Shown here piece by piece: positions 25,970 through 37,366 of a DNA stretch of 64,000 nt (the first letter of the stretch is position 1; each line of letters begins with the position of its first letter). Made by a program: the position numbers and the translations under genes. The notes beneath the pieces were generated by a model, which saw nothing but the letters and a program-made list of their open reading frames with translations, was not told where the DNA came from and did not search any database. Source of the stretch: Endocalyx cinctus (taxonomy: Eukaryota > Ascomycota > Sordariomycetes > Amphisphaeriales > Apiosporaceae); NCBI GenBank assembly GCA_001600455.1, contig BCKC01000005.1, forward strand, positions 496,001-560,000, written 5' to 3'.

Positions 25970-26605
25970 GGTGAGATCCTATTAATTGATAAATGATCGG
26001 CAGCAGATGATTTTTAAACCTCAGATTGGTAATGCTATAGAAGCTGTAGAGTATCAAGGCCTTTGACTCTAAGATCAATGCAAATGATGGGAAGCTAATA
26101 TACCTATATCGGCGACCCGAACCGATGGGCATTACTCAATGTGACCATGTGGATGCCCCCAATCTTAGTGCATACACCCGCTGAACGTGGATCGGACACA
26201 TCCGACTGCTACATTATTTGGTCTCTGGAGATAAACCATTGTCCCGTAAACTCGCTATTCTTGGGGTATTATCCTCGACAAGCTTGATAAACTGACACGG
26301 GATGGGAAGACTGCACCGAAAACCCATTTCAGGGTAAAAAAAAGACAACTAAGATTTCTATGGGAAATAACTGGATTGAATTATCTCCATACGCTATTTA
26401 TAGACCTTTATTGAGAAACTCTAGCTCAAAGGTAGTAGGAATCTATCCGACTTAATATCATCATTCAGTCAATTATTGGTAAAGACTATGATAGGCAAAT
26501 ATTGATAAAACCCAAAAAAAAATACTGATCCGGATATTCCCACTCTCTTTGGTGATGTGTTTCTTAAGGCGCAATAGCTATCGTGAAAAGCCCCAAGTCT
26601 GATCC
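25970..26605. other. Intergenic, no gene seen
   Basis: The amidase promoter region. It has several GATA cores but no dense cluster. No coding sequence supported. Confidence 0.6.
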
Positions 26606-28847
26606 TTATGGTACTACCTTGCCAGCAGCTTTTCCCCCAGCATCGATTTCTTCGGATTCCGTCAAAACGGGCGATGCGACAACGTAATCCTCCCTTTCCC
26701 CCTCCAAGAACCCGTCCCTACCACCCTTTGCCATATATTCAAACTCAAGTGAAAGTATCGATTCGGAACCAGGCGGGGTCACGGACAACTTGACGAAGCG
26801 TGTTGTCAGGAAGTAGATAGTGCCTGATGCGGTGAATGTCAAGATCCATCCCAGTTTATACATATTCTCGCCCGCTTTGCTGACCGCTTGGGGCTGATAC
26901 TGAGCGACAAGACCGGGTAAGCCGAAAGACACGCCGCCTACCCATGCGAAGACGCCAACCCAGTTCACACCCGACCAGAACCAGTAGAGAGCGCCTTTCC
27001 TTCCGTCATATAGCGAAGGCACATGGATATTACCCCTTTTCACGAAGCAATAGTCAACAATCATAACCTGAATTGTTTTATAGTTCGTTAGTCGAGGAAA
27101 CAGAAAGCGCGATCTATCGGTATTAAATGAGGGGGATCACACTTACGGCGCACAAAGGGGCCATGAAGATATTATAAGAACCCAAAAATGAGATGAACGC
27201 GGACGCATTCGCAAGCAGCTTCCAAGGCACGACCGCTACTCCCAGAATCGAACATATAACCTGTCCTCGTCTAATGGTCATATACCGTGGGAAAAGACCA
27301 GTGAGGTCGGCACCGAACGGAATAGAATTCGAGCCAAAGTTTCCACCGAGCACTCCGAAGAGATAAGACAGAGAGACAAAGAAGACGCCAGCCCGTGCAG
27401 CCGGTGTCCAGTAATGGTCTAGGATAGCGTTCAGGAGGTCCCAGATATTCCCTAGATTTCTAGAGTTAGTCAAATTTGCGATGATAATAGAGACAGCGCC
27501 AGAGTGCCGCCACTCACAGTAAGCTTTTCCCCAAACCCCTTGCATCGAAGCGGTTGCCGCCAATCCGAGCCATAGCACAAGAACCTTGGTGAAGAACACC
27601 GCTATGCCCTGGAGGGATCCCGCATGCCATGGCTTTTTGCAGTATCGTGCTAGATCTGGTTGGTTCACCAGCATTGGGGACAGAGTTCCCAGAATGACAT
27701 TGACGCCAGAAAGAATAGCCCAGCCTAGGCTCGTGCCAGTAGCGTCTTCCGCTCCGGAGTTAGCCAGATCCAAACTTCCCAAACCTGCGCCATTAGCCAT
27801 ACACCAGCCAAACAACCCAAAAGTCGCTACTGGCAGGATGAAACCTTTGATAGTGAACAGGAGCTGTATCCTGCTTGGGTGGACGAACATCTACTCAGGA
27901 GGTGCTATATTAGCCAGGGCTTCCAAACCACACGATCAGGTATAATCATAGTAGTTTGATGCTCAAGGGTATATAAAGATAGATAGAAATATAAGAACTT
28001 ACGAAAGGGAATTCGATCATCCACACTAAGAAAAAACCCAATAGCTGCTTAGACGTAACGTCCGCGGATGCGGGCAGGGTATTCGGCCAATCAGTCCACG
28101 ATGACGAGAAGATACACCGGAAGCACACGCTGATCAAATTGGCGCCGTAGTATGTCTGGATACCGTACCAGATGATGCAAACGACCGCGCGGATAGAGAT
28201 AAAGAAGTAAGAACCGTACATTCCCATTACTCCTCTAGATATCACCGGGCTTTATTTCACTCTCCCTCCAAGTCAGTAAGCTCTTCCTTTAATTCCTCGT
28301 GTTTTTGAAAAATATGTCGACTCACTATCCGATGTGATACATGACACCTGGTCTGGCCATACCCACGATGGCGAGGGCGGCGATAAAAGACCCTAGAATG
28401 GCGGAGACAAGTGCCTGCTTCCAGGTCTGTCGCAGTTATATTCCATTTCTCATCATTAGTTTTTTATTATCTATTTTCTATCGTGTTCCCCATAATCTGG
28501 AAGGCGTAGGGTAACTTACCATACCGATGGATATAAGCGAGGCGGCTGCATTCCAACCCGTTGGTCCAAATGCGGTCGTGAACCAGAAGGTAGGGAGATT
28601 ATGCCTAAGCACCAAATACCCATTAAGTAATTGGTTTTCTTCTTTTTCTTGATGTGTGCATATAAGTGACCTACCATGTCCACGTTCTCTCTTCCGGATG
28701 TGTAGGCTCCAGGTCTCGATTCGACCATTTCTCATTTCCTATCATGGCCTGCCCCTCGGCCGTGTTGGCAGCCCGGCACATTTCTTTAAAGGCCTGTTTC
28801 GACTTGAAAGGCGCGGAAAGACCCGCCATATCTGAAACCCGGACCAT
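26606..28847 (-). CDS. NCS1-family nucleobase/allantoin/uracil permease
   Basis: A plasma-membrane importer of the nucleobase:cation symporter-1 family. Seven exons on the minus strand (28847-28675, 28604-28520, 28426-28326, 28249-28003, 27890-27518, 27451-27147, 27067-26606) encode 581 aa with about 12 membrane helices. Family landmarks are NEKWSNRDLEP near the N-terminus, GPTGWNAAAS in TM1, GMARPGVMYHIGYPV, the IWYGIQTYYGA stretch, and NQPDLARYCKKP after TM6. The exon starting at 28249 uses an AAAG acceptor; the closer CTAG would create a stop. Substrate could be uracil, allantoin, uridine or hydantoin. The adjacent allantoinase gene favours a purine-breakdown product but does not settle it. 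Confidence 0.93.
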
Positions 28848-29799
28848 CGCTTGTCGATGAGCAGATGATAAATAACGTCAAAATCAATTCTACCAGTTAC
28901 CCGGAAGGTTCGTGCTTTAGATAGTCCAAGTATATATCGCGCTCTACATTGTGGAGCTAGACGACTGGCGGTGGCGGGCTGGATATGCCTGGATATATAA
29001 GAAATAGATATCCGTCTAATCTCACTACAGTTTACCTATATTATCTATCCCTTGTACGTCATTGTGATTTATCCACATAGCTATCTATCAATTCTAATAC
29101 ATGCTCCCTATTAAAATTCAAGCTACTTGGCTCTAGGGCGTATGTGGTAATTTCTCCCACTATTGAAGAACACCAGGGAAAGGGAAAAGCATGCGTAATA
29201 AAGTGATAATATATTATAGGATGATTTAAAGATAAGGGAACCAGCTTTCCGAAAGGTATCTCCATTGTCCACTCAGTTACCGTGGTCCGGCCGATAGCTA
29301 TCTTGGCTGGCCTCGGCGACTATGCGCCCAAAGGTTCGAGATAAGCATCCCGCCACAGGGATACGACAAGGGGACGGACGATTTCAATCTAGTGTGGGAT
29401 ACAGGGTAGCCTTACAAGATACACGATCGGAATACTATATATTAGAAACCTTTTAATGGCTATCTTGTTGATATTTATGTCTGTAATGGGTGGGATACGA
29501 GACCCTATCTAGAGAACCAGGGGCAGATAAACAGATATGTACCATTGTCCTCACACACCTCCGCAATTTGATGCATGCTGAAATCCACCAAGCATGTTTT
29601 ATATTAACCTTACGAATAGTCAAGACTTGAGAATTTAATAGTTTCGCCGTGGTTTTATCATTACTCATTACGGGAAGTAAATAACTAACGTGACATTATT
29701 ACTTTTTCTTTGCAAAAAGAACTTGTTTTGGAGATACGAGTTTTCAGCATACTCCTTCAAGATACAGTGAATTAAATAGCAATTATCCTCTTTGGTACT
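28848..29799. other. Intergenic, permease promoter region
   Basis: No coding sequence is supported. It contains several GATA motifs, including a perfect palindrome at 29293-29302 and AGATAAG near 29340, listed separately. Confidence 0.6.
29293..29345. promoter_or_regulatory. Candidate GATA-factor sites
   Basis: GATAGCTATC at 29293-29302 places two GATA cores back to back, and AGATAAG follows, its GATAAG core at 29340-29345. Fungal AreA/NIT2 nitrogen regulators bind paired HGATAR sites, and these lie about 450-500 bp upstream of a nitrogen-compound permease. Function is inferred. Confidence 0.35.
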
Positions 29800-31148
29800 T
29801 TAAGCTAGAAATCCTTTTCTGTAAGGGTAGTTCTTCTTGAAGGCCTCGGCGATCTCGCTTCGAGTGGCCACCCTGTAAGCGCAATGTCAGTTAGCTTGTT
29901 ATCGAAGTAAAACGTAACAAGGACCATATTGTCCATCATCAAGGTCCATAAGCCTGTACACTTATAACTGCAGAGGAAATTTATGCATCGTATCCGAGTC
30001 AGGGGAGAAGGCAGCTGAACTTACCACACGCCCTCCTTTTGGCTGATATACTCGGCAAACTGCTTGAGAGCACCGAAACGACCCGGCCGTCCGATGATGC
30101 GGCAGTGTAAACCAATCGTCATCATCTTGGGCATACCGGCCTCACCCTCCTCGTATAGGACGTCGAACGCGTTCTTCAAGTGGTTATAGAAGCCGGAAGG
30201 GTCACGGAAACCGGATCCAATAACGTGAAACTTGAAGTCATTGCAGTCGTAGCTAAACACAGACGCATGTCCACCGTTAGTCAATTGAGTGGAACTCGGG
30301 GATATGCCGTTTTATTTACCTGTACGGAACCATGAGACATCCTTTCGGGTCCGGAGAGTTTCGCTCGTGAGCGAGATCGATCCAGTACGGCACATCGTCC
30401 GCGTAGGTGTCACTCATCCACTCCAGCGTCTCCCCCATCTCCTCGTACACTTGAGGCACCAGCGTGCGCGATTGGGGGCTGTTGCGACCGTAATACCATC
30501 CCCGAGGCGCATATCCCGTCAGCTTCTTAAGCGAAGTGATGGCCTTCTTGATGTATTCCTTCTCCCTCTCGACGGGCATATCGTGGTACTCGATCCACCG
30601 ATATGCACTTTTATTCATATTAGTAAATCAAACCTTGAGAAAAAGGCACGAGAAAAAGGGATCTTGGGTTCAGAGCTCACTGAGAAGCGACATCGTGACC
30701 CTCCTCCACACATCGAGCGGCGACTTCCGGCTGCTGCTCGACGGCCTGTGCCACGGCGTAGAGGGTGAACTTCATCTTGAGCGCGTTGAACATTCTAAAC
30801 AGACGCCAGAAGCCGGCACGACTGCCGTATTCGTATTCCGACTCGACGTTGTAGTTACGCTCGTTGATGCGAGGAGGACCGCCCGGGTTCTCACGCAAAT
30901 TGGGCTCCGACATTCCATCTCCATTCATAACACTACGCTCTCCTCCCTATTGCGGCATGAGCATCTTAGCAATTCAAATGAGTTTTTCTTAGCAGGTATA
31001 AAAGGGAATTCACCTCTTCGTAGTTGATCACGAAAGATACCGCGATTTTGGCATTATTAGGCCACATCGGGTTAAGACCTTTCTCGCCATAACCCTTAAA
31101 GTCGCGGTCGTAGCCGTAGTCTGGATGAGCGTGGTATATCTCCGGCAT
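29800..31148 (-). CDS. PuuE-type allantoinase (polysaccharide deacetylase fold)
   Basis: Predicted to open the allantoin ring to allantoate, the step after uric acid oxidation. Exons on the minus strand are 31148-31014, 30946-30681, 30607-30320, 30252-30025 and 29872-29800, giving 329 aa. The family hallmark NYEEGGERSVMNGDG crosses the first splice junction. Other conserved blocks are EYEYGSRAGFWR, HAYRWIEY, LTGYAPRGWYYGR and GLHCRIIGRPGR. Proteins of this CE4-related family lack a secretion signal, as here, which separates them from chitin deacetylases. Neighbours are the NCS1 permease downstream and, across a divergent promoter, an Old Yellow Enzyme. An alternative is a related carbon-nitrogen hydrolase of the same fold. 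Confidence 0.9.
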
Positions 31149-32071
31149 TTTAGTTACGATTGCTTCCTTGTTTTTACAACATAGATTGAGTTAAGACGAT
31201 TGTTTCAGGAACGAAAGATGCAGTCTTCGTCGTAGCTTACAGCTAAGAAGCTAACCTACTTATTTAGATGCTGAACTATCTACATAGCGGGCTTTCGGAG
31301 CTGCGGTACCGTAATAGCTCTCCAGTGCCGTCTGTCCATGAATCATGCAATGCGTCGCATAGAACTCCGCATCATCCTTCGTCCTTACTGAGTTCAGTTG
31401 AGGGGGAACCTTATCTTGTGTAATGATGCTGCCCCCTCTCAGGCTCTCAGGGCATTTTGCATTGCTGCCTATCTAGCTAGCTACGGTTCGCCGAGCTTCC
31501 CTATTGTCGGTCTTAGGATCGGAATATCCGATGATCGGAAAGAAATGAAACTCTACGTATACTACAGTACATACATGCTCCACTCTATAAATATTTTATT
31601 CGGAAGTTATTGCTGTGATTATCAAGAGCTTGCAGTTGACCAGGATTATCAATCAAGCATCATACATGGGCAGAGCAGATGGGATGATCTATTCCATTTA
31701 CGCAGTGGGCGTCAATTGCTCCTCGTTAGGGGCTGGCGGGCGCTGGCGGGTTGATTAGGTGTTTCAACATGGGCCTAAACAGCGGAGACTATGGAAGATA
31801 TCGTCAGCAACGCCTGTGAACCGTTCAAATTTTAGTTGCTTTCGGTCGCTAGTTAACAATCCTTCGTACTACCGATAAATAGGGGCAATCCACATGTTAC
31901 ACTAGATTCAACGAGAGAATGCCGAGTTAGTAAAGATAAAAATAAATAAGATAAAATAACATTAACAAAAAAAAAAGTTTTATATATTAAAGTGTGGAAG
32001 ACGATAGTCGCCATATCGAATCAGGGTTTGCTCATATTTTTTTTTTTCTCAAGAAAAGCCCAGTTTTCAAA
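31149..32071. other. Divergent promoter region, allantoinase and OYE
   Basis: No gene supported. Two AGATAA cores lie near 31936-31957 on the OYE side, beside A-rich runs. Confidence 0.55.
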
Positions 32072-33268
32072 ATGTCGAAACTCTTCCAGCCGATGCGACT
32101 CGGGTCTGTCACACTCGAGCACCGAGTGGCCATGGCTCCGTTAACGAGATATCGGTGCGACGATGAATGGGTTCCGCTACCCATGGTCAAAGGTGAATAA
32201 CACTACAAATACCCGTCCAATCTTGCTTCAGCAGAACGAACCATAGCACTCACCACTACCAACTTTTTTTTTCAAACCACGAAAGAATATTACGAACAAA
32301 GAGCCTGCGTACCGGGAACTCTCCTAATATCAGAAGCGACCTTAATCTCCCATTCGGCGGCCGGCCGGCGCAACGTGCCCGGAATCTTCACCGAGAAGCA
32401 GATCGCCGGGTGGAAACCGATAACCGAAGCCGTGCATGCGAAGAAGTGTTTCGTCTACTGCCAGCTATGGCACCAAGGCCGCGCCGGACTACCCGAGGTC
32501 CACGCCGAGACGGGTACGAAGCTCCTCTCGTCGAGCGCCGTTCCGATCGACGAGACGCACGCGACGCCCGAGGAGATGACGGAGGAGGATATAACCCGCA
32601 CGATCGCCGAGTACGCGACGGCGGCTAAGAACGCCGTGGCGGCCGGGTTCGACGGCGTCGAGATCCACGCCGCGAACGGGTACCTGATCGACCAGTTCAT
32701 CCAGGACGTCGTGAACCGACGGACGGATTCCTGGGGCGGCTCGGTCGAGAACCGGGCGCGGTTCGCGATCGAGGTGACCAAGGCCGTCGTCGATGCCGTG
32801 GGGGCCGATAAGACCGCCGTCCGGCTCAGCCCCTTTAGCGATTTCCAGAGCATGCTCATGAAGGACCCGTACCCGCAGTTCGAGTACGTGGCGAAGCAGC
32901 TGAAGCCCCTGAAACTCGCCTACCTGCACCTGATCGAATCCCGGATATCGGGGAACGACGAGGCCGATTGCGGGACAGGTCACGACGTTGGATTTCTCAT
33001 TCGGGCGTGGGACAACGTAAGCCCCGTAATCTTGGCAGGCGGGCATACGGCCGAGTCAGCCCGTAAGGCCGCCGACGAGCAGTGGAAGGACTACGACGTC
33101 GGTGTCGCCTTCGGGCGGTACTTCATATCGACACCGGACCTCGTTTTTCGCGTAAAGGAGGGTATCGAGTTGACGAAGTATACGAGAGATAAGTTTTACA
33201 CCCCCAAGATACCCGATGGTTACATAGACTATCCTTTCAGCCCAGAGTTCTTGGCCCGGGCCGCTTGA
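32072..33268 (+). CDS. Old Yellow Enzyme family ene-reductase (NADH:flavin oxidoreductase)
   Basis: An FMN enzyme that reduces activated C=C bonds. Exons 32072-32192 and 32286-33268 give 367 aa, the usual length. The TIM-barrel motifs are PLTRYR near the N-terminus, QLWHQGRAG (about 100-108), and VEIHAANGY with substrate-binding His168 and Asn171 and proton-donor Tyr173. The C-terminus has VGVAFGRYFISTPDL for phosphate binding of FMN. Everything expected for an active OYE is present. Its physiological substrate is unknown. The gene is divergent from the allantoinase gene and convergent with the DUF1993 gene. Confidence 0.95.
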
Positions 33269-33497
33269 ATTTTTTAATTTATTTTTTCTTGCCTAGTAGA
33301 ATAGAAATCCGACTATATATACTTGCATAGACAAAGAAAAGAAATGATAGAGACATATAAAGTTGAACATCAATATCAATTGCTATATTTCGCTAATTCT
33401 AAGATGCTTCAAGGTTATGTCCTTTTCGTACAGTCCCTATCAAGATGTGGTTGATCGCATGTTACGCTTTTTGCATGTTCTTTCCTATCCCTCCCCT

Positions 33498-34199
33498 TTA
33501 TTTCTTCCCCTCTAGCTTACTGAAGACATGACCAACCAGATCGCCCAAGTTAATTTCCATGCCTTGGGAATGCAGGGAACGTACGACATGCCCGTAGAAG
33601 TTGTAAAACATAACGTTGGCGAACTCGGATAGGTACTTCCAGCCGCTTTCGATTTCCGCGTTACCGTAGGCGTTCATCCTGAACGTGACCTTCTTGTCCG
33701 CGTTGGCGTTAATGGCGGCCGGATCCACCTTCTCGAGATACGCGACGGTACGGTCGATGCGGGCGAACAGCTGCTCGAATGTCGTCGCATCATCCTCCAC
33801 AGCGACGTGCTCAAGCCCGCCGACTCGATCCACAAACCATACCGCTATGTTGCAGCAGATTTCCACAGGACGTTTCAAGCTGCGAGGAGAGTGAGTCAGG
33901 CAAGTTCATCGGTCTTCAGTTTACACTCCCGTATAGCAATATGATAATGTGTGTTTATATGTTCGTTCATCTGTTATTGCTTTTTTTTTTTCCTTCTGGA
34001 AGTCAAGGGGGAGTGGATGCCTATGTTAGAATGAGAGGAATACTTACGGGTACTGCTCCGTGGGGTACGATTTAGATGCTAGCAGCTCTTCCTCGTTCAG
34101 CCCCTTCTCCTTAGCAAAGTCCTGAGCCTTCTTAAGTACTATTGACAAGTTCTTGAGAGACTTGATAAAGAGAGGAACAGATTGGTCGTAGAGAAGCAT
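33498..34199 (-). CDS. DUF1993 family protein
   Basis: Two exons on the minus strand (34199-34048 and 33879-33498) encode 177 aa. The N-terminus LLYDQSVPLFIKSLKNLS, followed by a Tyr-Pro-x-x-x-Tyr-Pro-Leu turn and a helical C-terminal half, matches DUF1993, a family related in fold to DinB/YfiT-like four-helix bundles. It lacks the three metal-binding histidines expected of active DinB proteins as far as I can see. No function is established. Its stop codon is about 230 bp from that of the OYE gene. Confidence 0.85.
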
Positions 34200-35017
34200 G
34201 ATGAATATTGTTTTTCTGAGATTCGTATTTGAGAATAGATAGTTTGGAATAATATCATGGAAGAAATTCGATGTATCTAGTCGAGATCTCCAGTCGTTAA
34301 GTACTTGGTTTGTAGACTACGTAGACAAGTAGATTTATAATTACTGTCGAGGCTTCACCATCCCCCCTGCCTATACCAACCCGCGGGATTATTTACCCTA
34401 TCCAGCATTAAGTCGCACTTTTAGAACTGTTCATCAGGCACTCGGAGCAACCTCTTTCCTTTCTTATTAATTTGTGACAATAAGAAATGTGATGGGTAAT
34501 CGTCTGTTGATCTTACCGTACCGATCATGACAAACTAAATCGCTGCTACTACGGGCTGCAGCCGCGCAATTTTCCTAGTTAGATCTCATATTCCAATCGA
34601 AGAGTCGGAAACAAGGTTTTACAGCATAATGTTGCATCTCATTTTGCTCCTGCGTTCTTATGTTGAAAGCGCATACGCGAATAAACGGATGGTCGGGATT
34701 TGAGGTAGTATCTGTCCTCGGGCAGATTGAAAATGCTTCGGACACTTTTCGGCACCTCCATAGCAAATTCAAGGTCTGCTTATAAATCCAAGACCGCTAG
34801 CTATGCCGGGCACTTGTTTGCCCTAAGCACATAGGTCCAGCTGAACATCCCAATAATAGCGGTGAATGGAGAATAGCAAGATACCCTGGTCATGATTCTT
34901 GTCATACCTAAGTATGCATTGGCCGGTTTGATCACGATCCATAAAAAGAAAAGAAAGAACCCAAGAAAAAAAAAATATCGTTCGCCAGAAAATGGGAACT
35001 AGCGCCGCCATGCCTAA
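34200..35017. other. Intergenic, no gene seen
   Basis: Spacer upstream of the DUF1993 gene and downstream of the GST-like gene. No supported feature. Confidence 0.6.
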
Positions 35018-36310
35018 CTAAGCCGGCAGCTTCTCTTCGTCTTTCAGAGGCTCGATCGGCACCGCAGGTCCCCTGGGAACGACGAGGGAGGCGGCATCGT
35101 GGCCCATAGCCTTCGCCTTGGCCATCGCGTATCCGGGCCCGTAGCCGGCGATCCAAGGGGCCGTGGTCTCCTGAAAGGCCCCGGCCGTCTCGTCGCCGCG
35201 GTCCCAGTACAGCCTGCGCAGCCAGAGGTGCAGTCGCGGGTAGTCGTGACGGATGCTCCTGAGGTTGCACAGGAAGATCGGGTAGTAAGCGGCGTCGAAC
35301 CGGGCCAGGGTCGTGTACAGGCGCACGTCGGCCTCGGTAACGTGGTCGCCGAAGAGGAAAGGCCCCGCGCCGGGCTCGGCGAGCCGCGTTTCGAGCCGGT
35401 CGAGAGACTCGAATAGCGGGTACAGGTGCGAATCGAACGCTTCCTGGCTCCCCGCGAAGCCGCACTTGTAGACGCCGTTGTTGACCGTGTGGTAGACCCA
35501 GTCGTTCATCTCGTCGATCTCGTCCCGGAGACGTTCCGGGTACGAGCCGCCTCCGGCTTTGTTCGCCTCGCGATACGGTTCGGGGATCAGCGCGTCGAAT
35601 TCCGAGTAGAACATCCGGATGATCTCGCTTGACTCGTTGTTCACCATCGTCGCCGCCTTCTTGTCCCAGAGAACCGGCACGGTGATTCGACCCTGATACG
35701 TCGGATCCGCCTTTAGGTAGAGCTCTCGTAAGTGCTTGAACCCGTACAGTGGATCTTTGGTTAATGTGCCGTCCGTGGCGTTTTCGTCGAAGTACCATCC
35801 CTGAGGTCCCATGTGAGGGCTCAATAAGTATAGATCTACTACTTCCTGTAGACGTTTCATCACCCGCACGATCATGGTACGATGCGCCTGCAACAGCATA
35901 GTAATTAGCAGACCCATTCCTCTAGTGTGATATGCATTCTTATCGAGTACATATTCGAAATGGAAGAAGTTAACATACCCACTAAAGCATCAGAATTTCA
36001 GAATTAGTGTCTTGTGTTTCTTAAAATGTATATAATTAGATAAACTCACTGGACACCCCGGGGCAAGGTACAGCGCATATCGACCTTTCTCGGCAGGGAA
36101 GCGTGAGTTTGGGTCTCGGGAGACAAAGCTTCGGAACGAGCTCTCCGGTCTTTTGAAGTTTCCATCTTTACTGTGATCAATCTTGGTCTTTACTTCGGTC
36201 TAAAGTTTGAACAGGTTAGATATGCTATCTGCTAGGTCCAAATTTGAATATCGAATATTTAATATTATAAGAGTATTGGAGGTGATGCACGCACTCACAG
36301 TTGAAGCCAT
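35018..36310 (-). CDS. Omega-like GST / glutathionyl-hydroquinone reductase, with a 3-nt exon
   Basis: Predicted to remove glutathione from S-glutathionyl hydroquinones (ECM4/Gto/PcpF group). The proposed minus-strand model has four exons: 36310-36299 (12 nt, MAST), 36199-36050, 35981-35979 (3 nt, TGG) and 35887-35018, giving 344 aa. The catalytic motif C-P-W-A is assembled from three exons: Cys53-Pro54 end exon 2, Trp55 is the whole of exon 3, Ala56 starts exon 4. The tiny exon is bounded by GCTTTAG and GTATGT; both flanking introns (68 and 91 nt) carry CTAAT branch-like sequences. The C-terminal all-helical GST domain is complete and ends EEKLPA. Without the 3-nt exon the frame still closes, but the invariant Trp would be lost. 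Confidence 0.87.
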
Positions 36311-37072
36311 ACTAGACGTGAAATGATATCTCCGTCTGAACAGTAGCGGAGATAAGCTGAACCGATGATAGAGGTGTGTAGGCTTAAACGATCTGGTCAA
36401 ATATTGATGCTGGTATAAAGTAAATAAGGTTGGGAATTGTGAGTGGGCATTAGACATTATGATATATAAATACAATAAATACTTAGTATAGTCGGAGGCC
36501 GAGATGCAAGATCCAACCAACGTTGACATATCAATTGCGAGCACGCAAGATTATAGCTGAATCAGGCAAATCCACCGTCCATCGGTTTAGGATGTAGTCT
36601 ACAACATGTACAAGTTCCACATGCCTCAGATATGATATGGACATGCCTATTCTTTGCTTGGTAAAAGTTCTTGAGCCGGACACCCCGGATGCCCTGGAGC
36701 GTAGTACAACCCCCGCGCGCTTATTACAAACTCATACGTAGGATAGGACCCAACTGTGGGTTTTGAAGATCAGGTAAAAACTAACGAAAAAGGTAATTAA
36801 GATTCACGATTGGGCCGTAGGAAATGAGTATTTTACTACCAATGGAGACGTCTCATGGTTTGAATAATGTACAGGTGATTATATTAGTGAAGAGATATAC
36901 CTAGTGATCTATCCTACCCTGTCTGGTTGTCCTGGCTCTTGGGGCTAAGATTTCACAGCAGGGGGGTTTACACTCCCACTTCCTTGGTATCCTAAGCAAC
37001 CCTTCCACTTCTGTTTCCAAAGCTGGACCAAACTACATGATCCAAGAATACGCCTGTGTAAATAGGTACATT
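36311..37072. other. Intergenic, no gene seen
   Basis: Promoter of the GST-like gene and 3' flank of the small repeat protein gene. Nothing else supported. Confidence 0.6.
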
Positions 37073-37366
37073 TTACAGCTTCGATTTCTCCCTCACTTCT
37101 CTCTCGTTCTCCAGACTCACCGGATCCCCTAACATGGTCGGGTTCGCTTCCGGACCGTGAGATTTTTGCACGGCTTCCGTCCTCAAACCGCCTCGCGGTA
37201 ACCTAGTTGTAGGAACGTAAGGAGCAGGAGGACTGCCGGCTTCGTCGTCCGTGGGGATGGTATCGCTCTGCTCGGCTTTTAGACTAATCGGGTCCCCGAG
37301 CTGGCTCGGATTCGCAGACGGGCCGTGCAACTTCTGAACCGCCATCTCTCGTAATTTTCCGGGCAT
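37073..37366 (-). CDS. Small protein with duplicated HGP-NP-LGDP motif
   Basis: A single-exon gene of 97 aa. Two copies of a roughly 20-residue motif are present: V-Q-K-L-H-G-P-S-A-N-P-S-Q-L-G-D-P-I-S-L and V-Q-K-S-H-G-P-E-A-N-P-T-M-L-G-D-P-V-S-L, joined by an acidic linker. The protein is hydrophilic, Pro-rich and predicted disordered. I recall similar small proteins across Pezizomycotina annotated as hypothetical. No signal peptide or membrane segment is present. Function unknown. The strong internal duplication with conservative differences argues that it is a real, selected protein. Confidence 0.75.
   Translation of the reverse strand: MPGKLREMAVQKLHGPSANPSQLGDPISLKAEQSDTIPTDDEAGSPPAPYVPTTRLPRGGLRTEAVQKSHGPEANPTMLGDPVSLENEREVREKSKL

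Noticed and set aside
29286..29352. Possible tRNA B-box (GGTTCGAGAT)
   Set aside because: No acceptor stem or cloverleaf can be formed around it and the A-box match is poor.
34932..35798. 288-codon minus-strand frame overlapping the GST-like gene
   Set aside because: It is a GC-rich, Arg-rich shadow of the main frame, which carries the recognisable GST domain.
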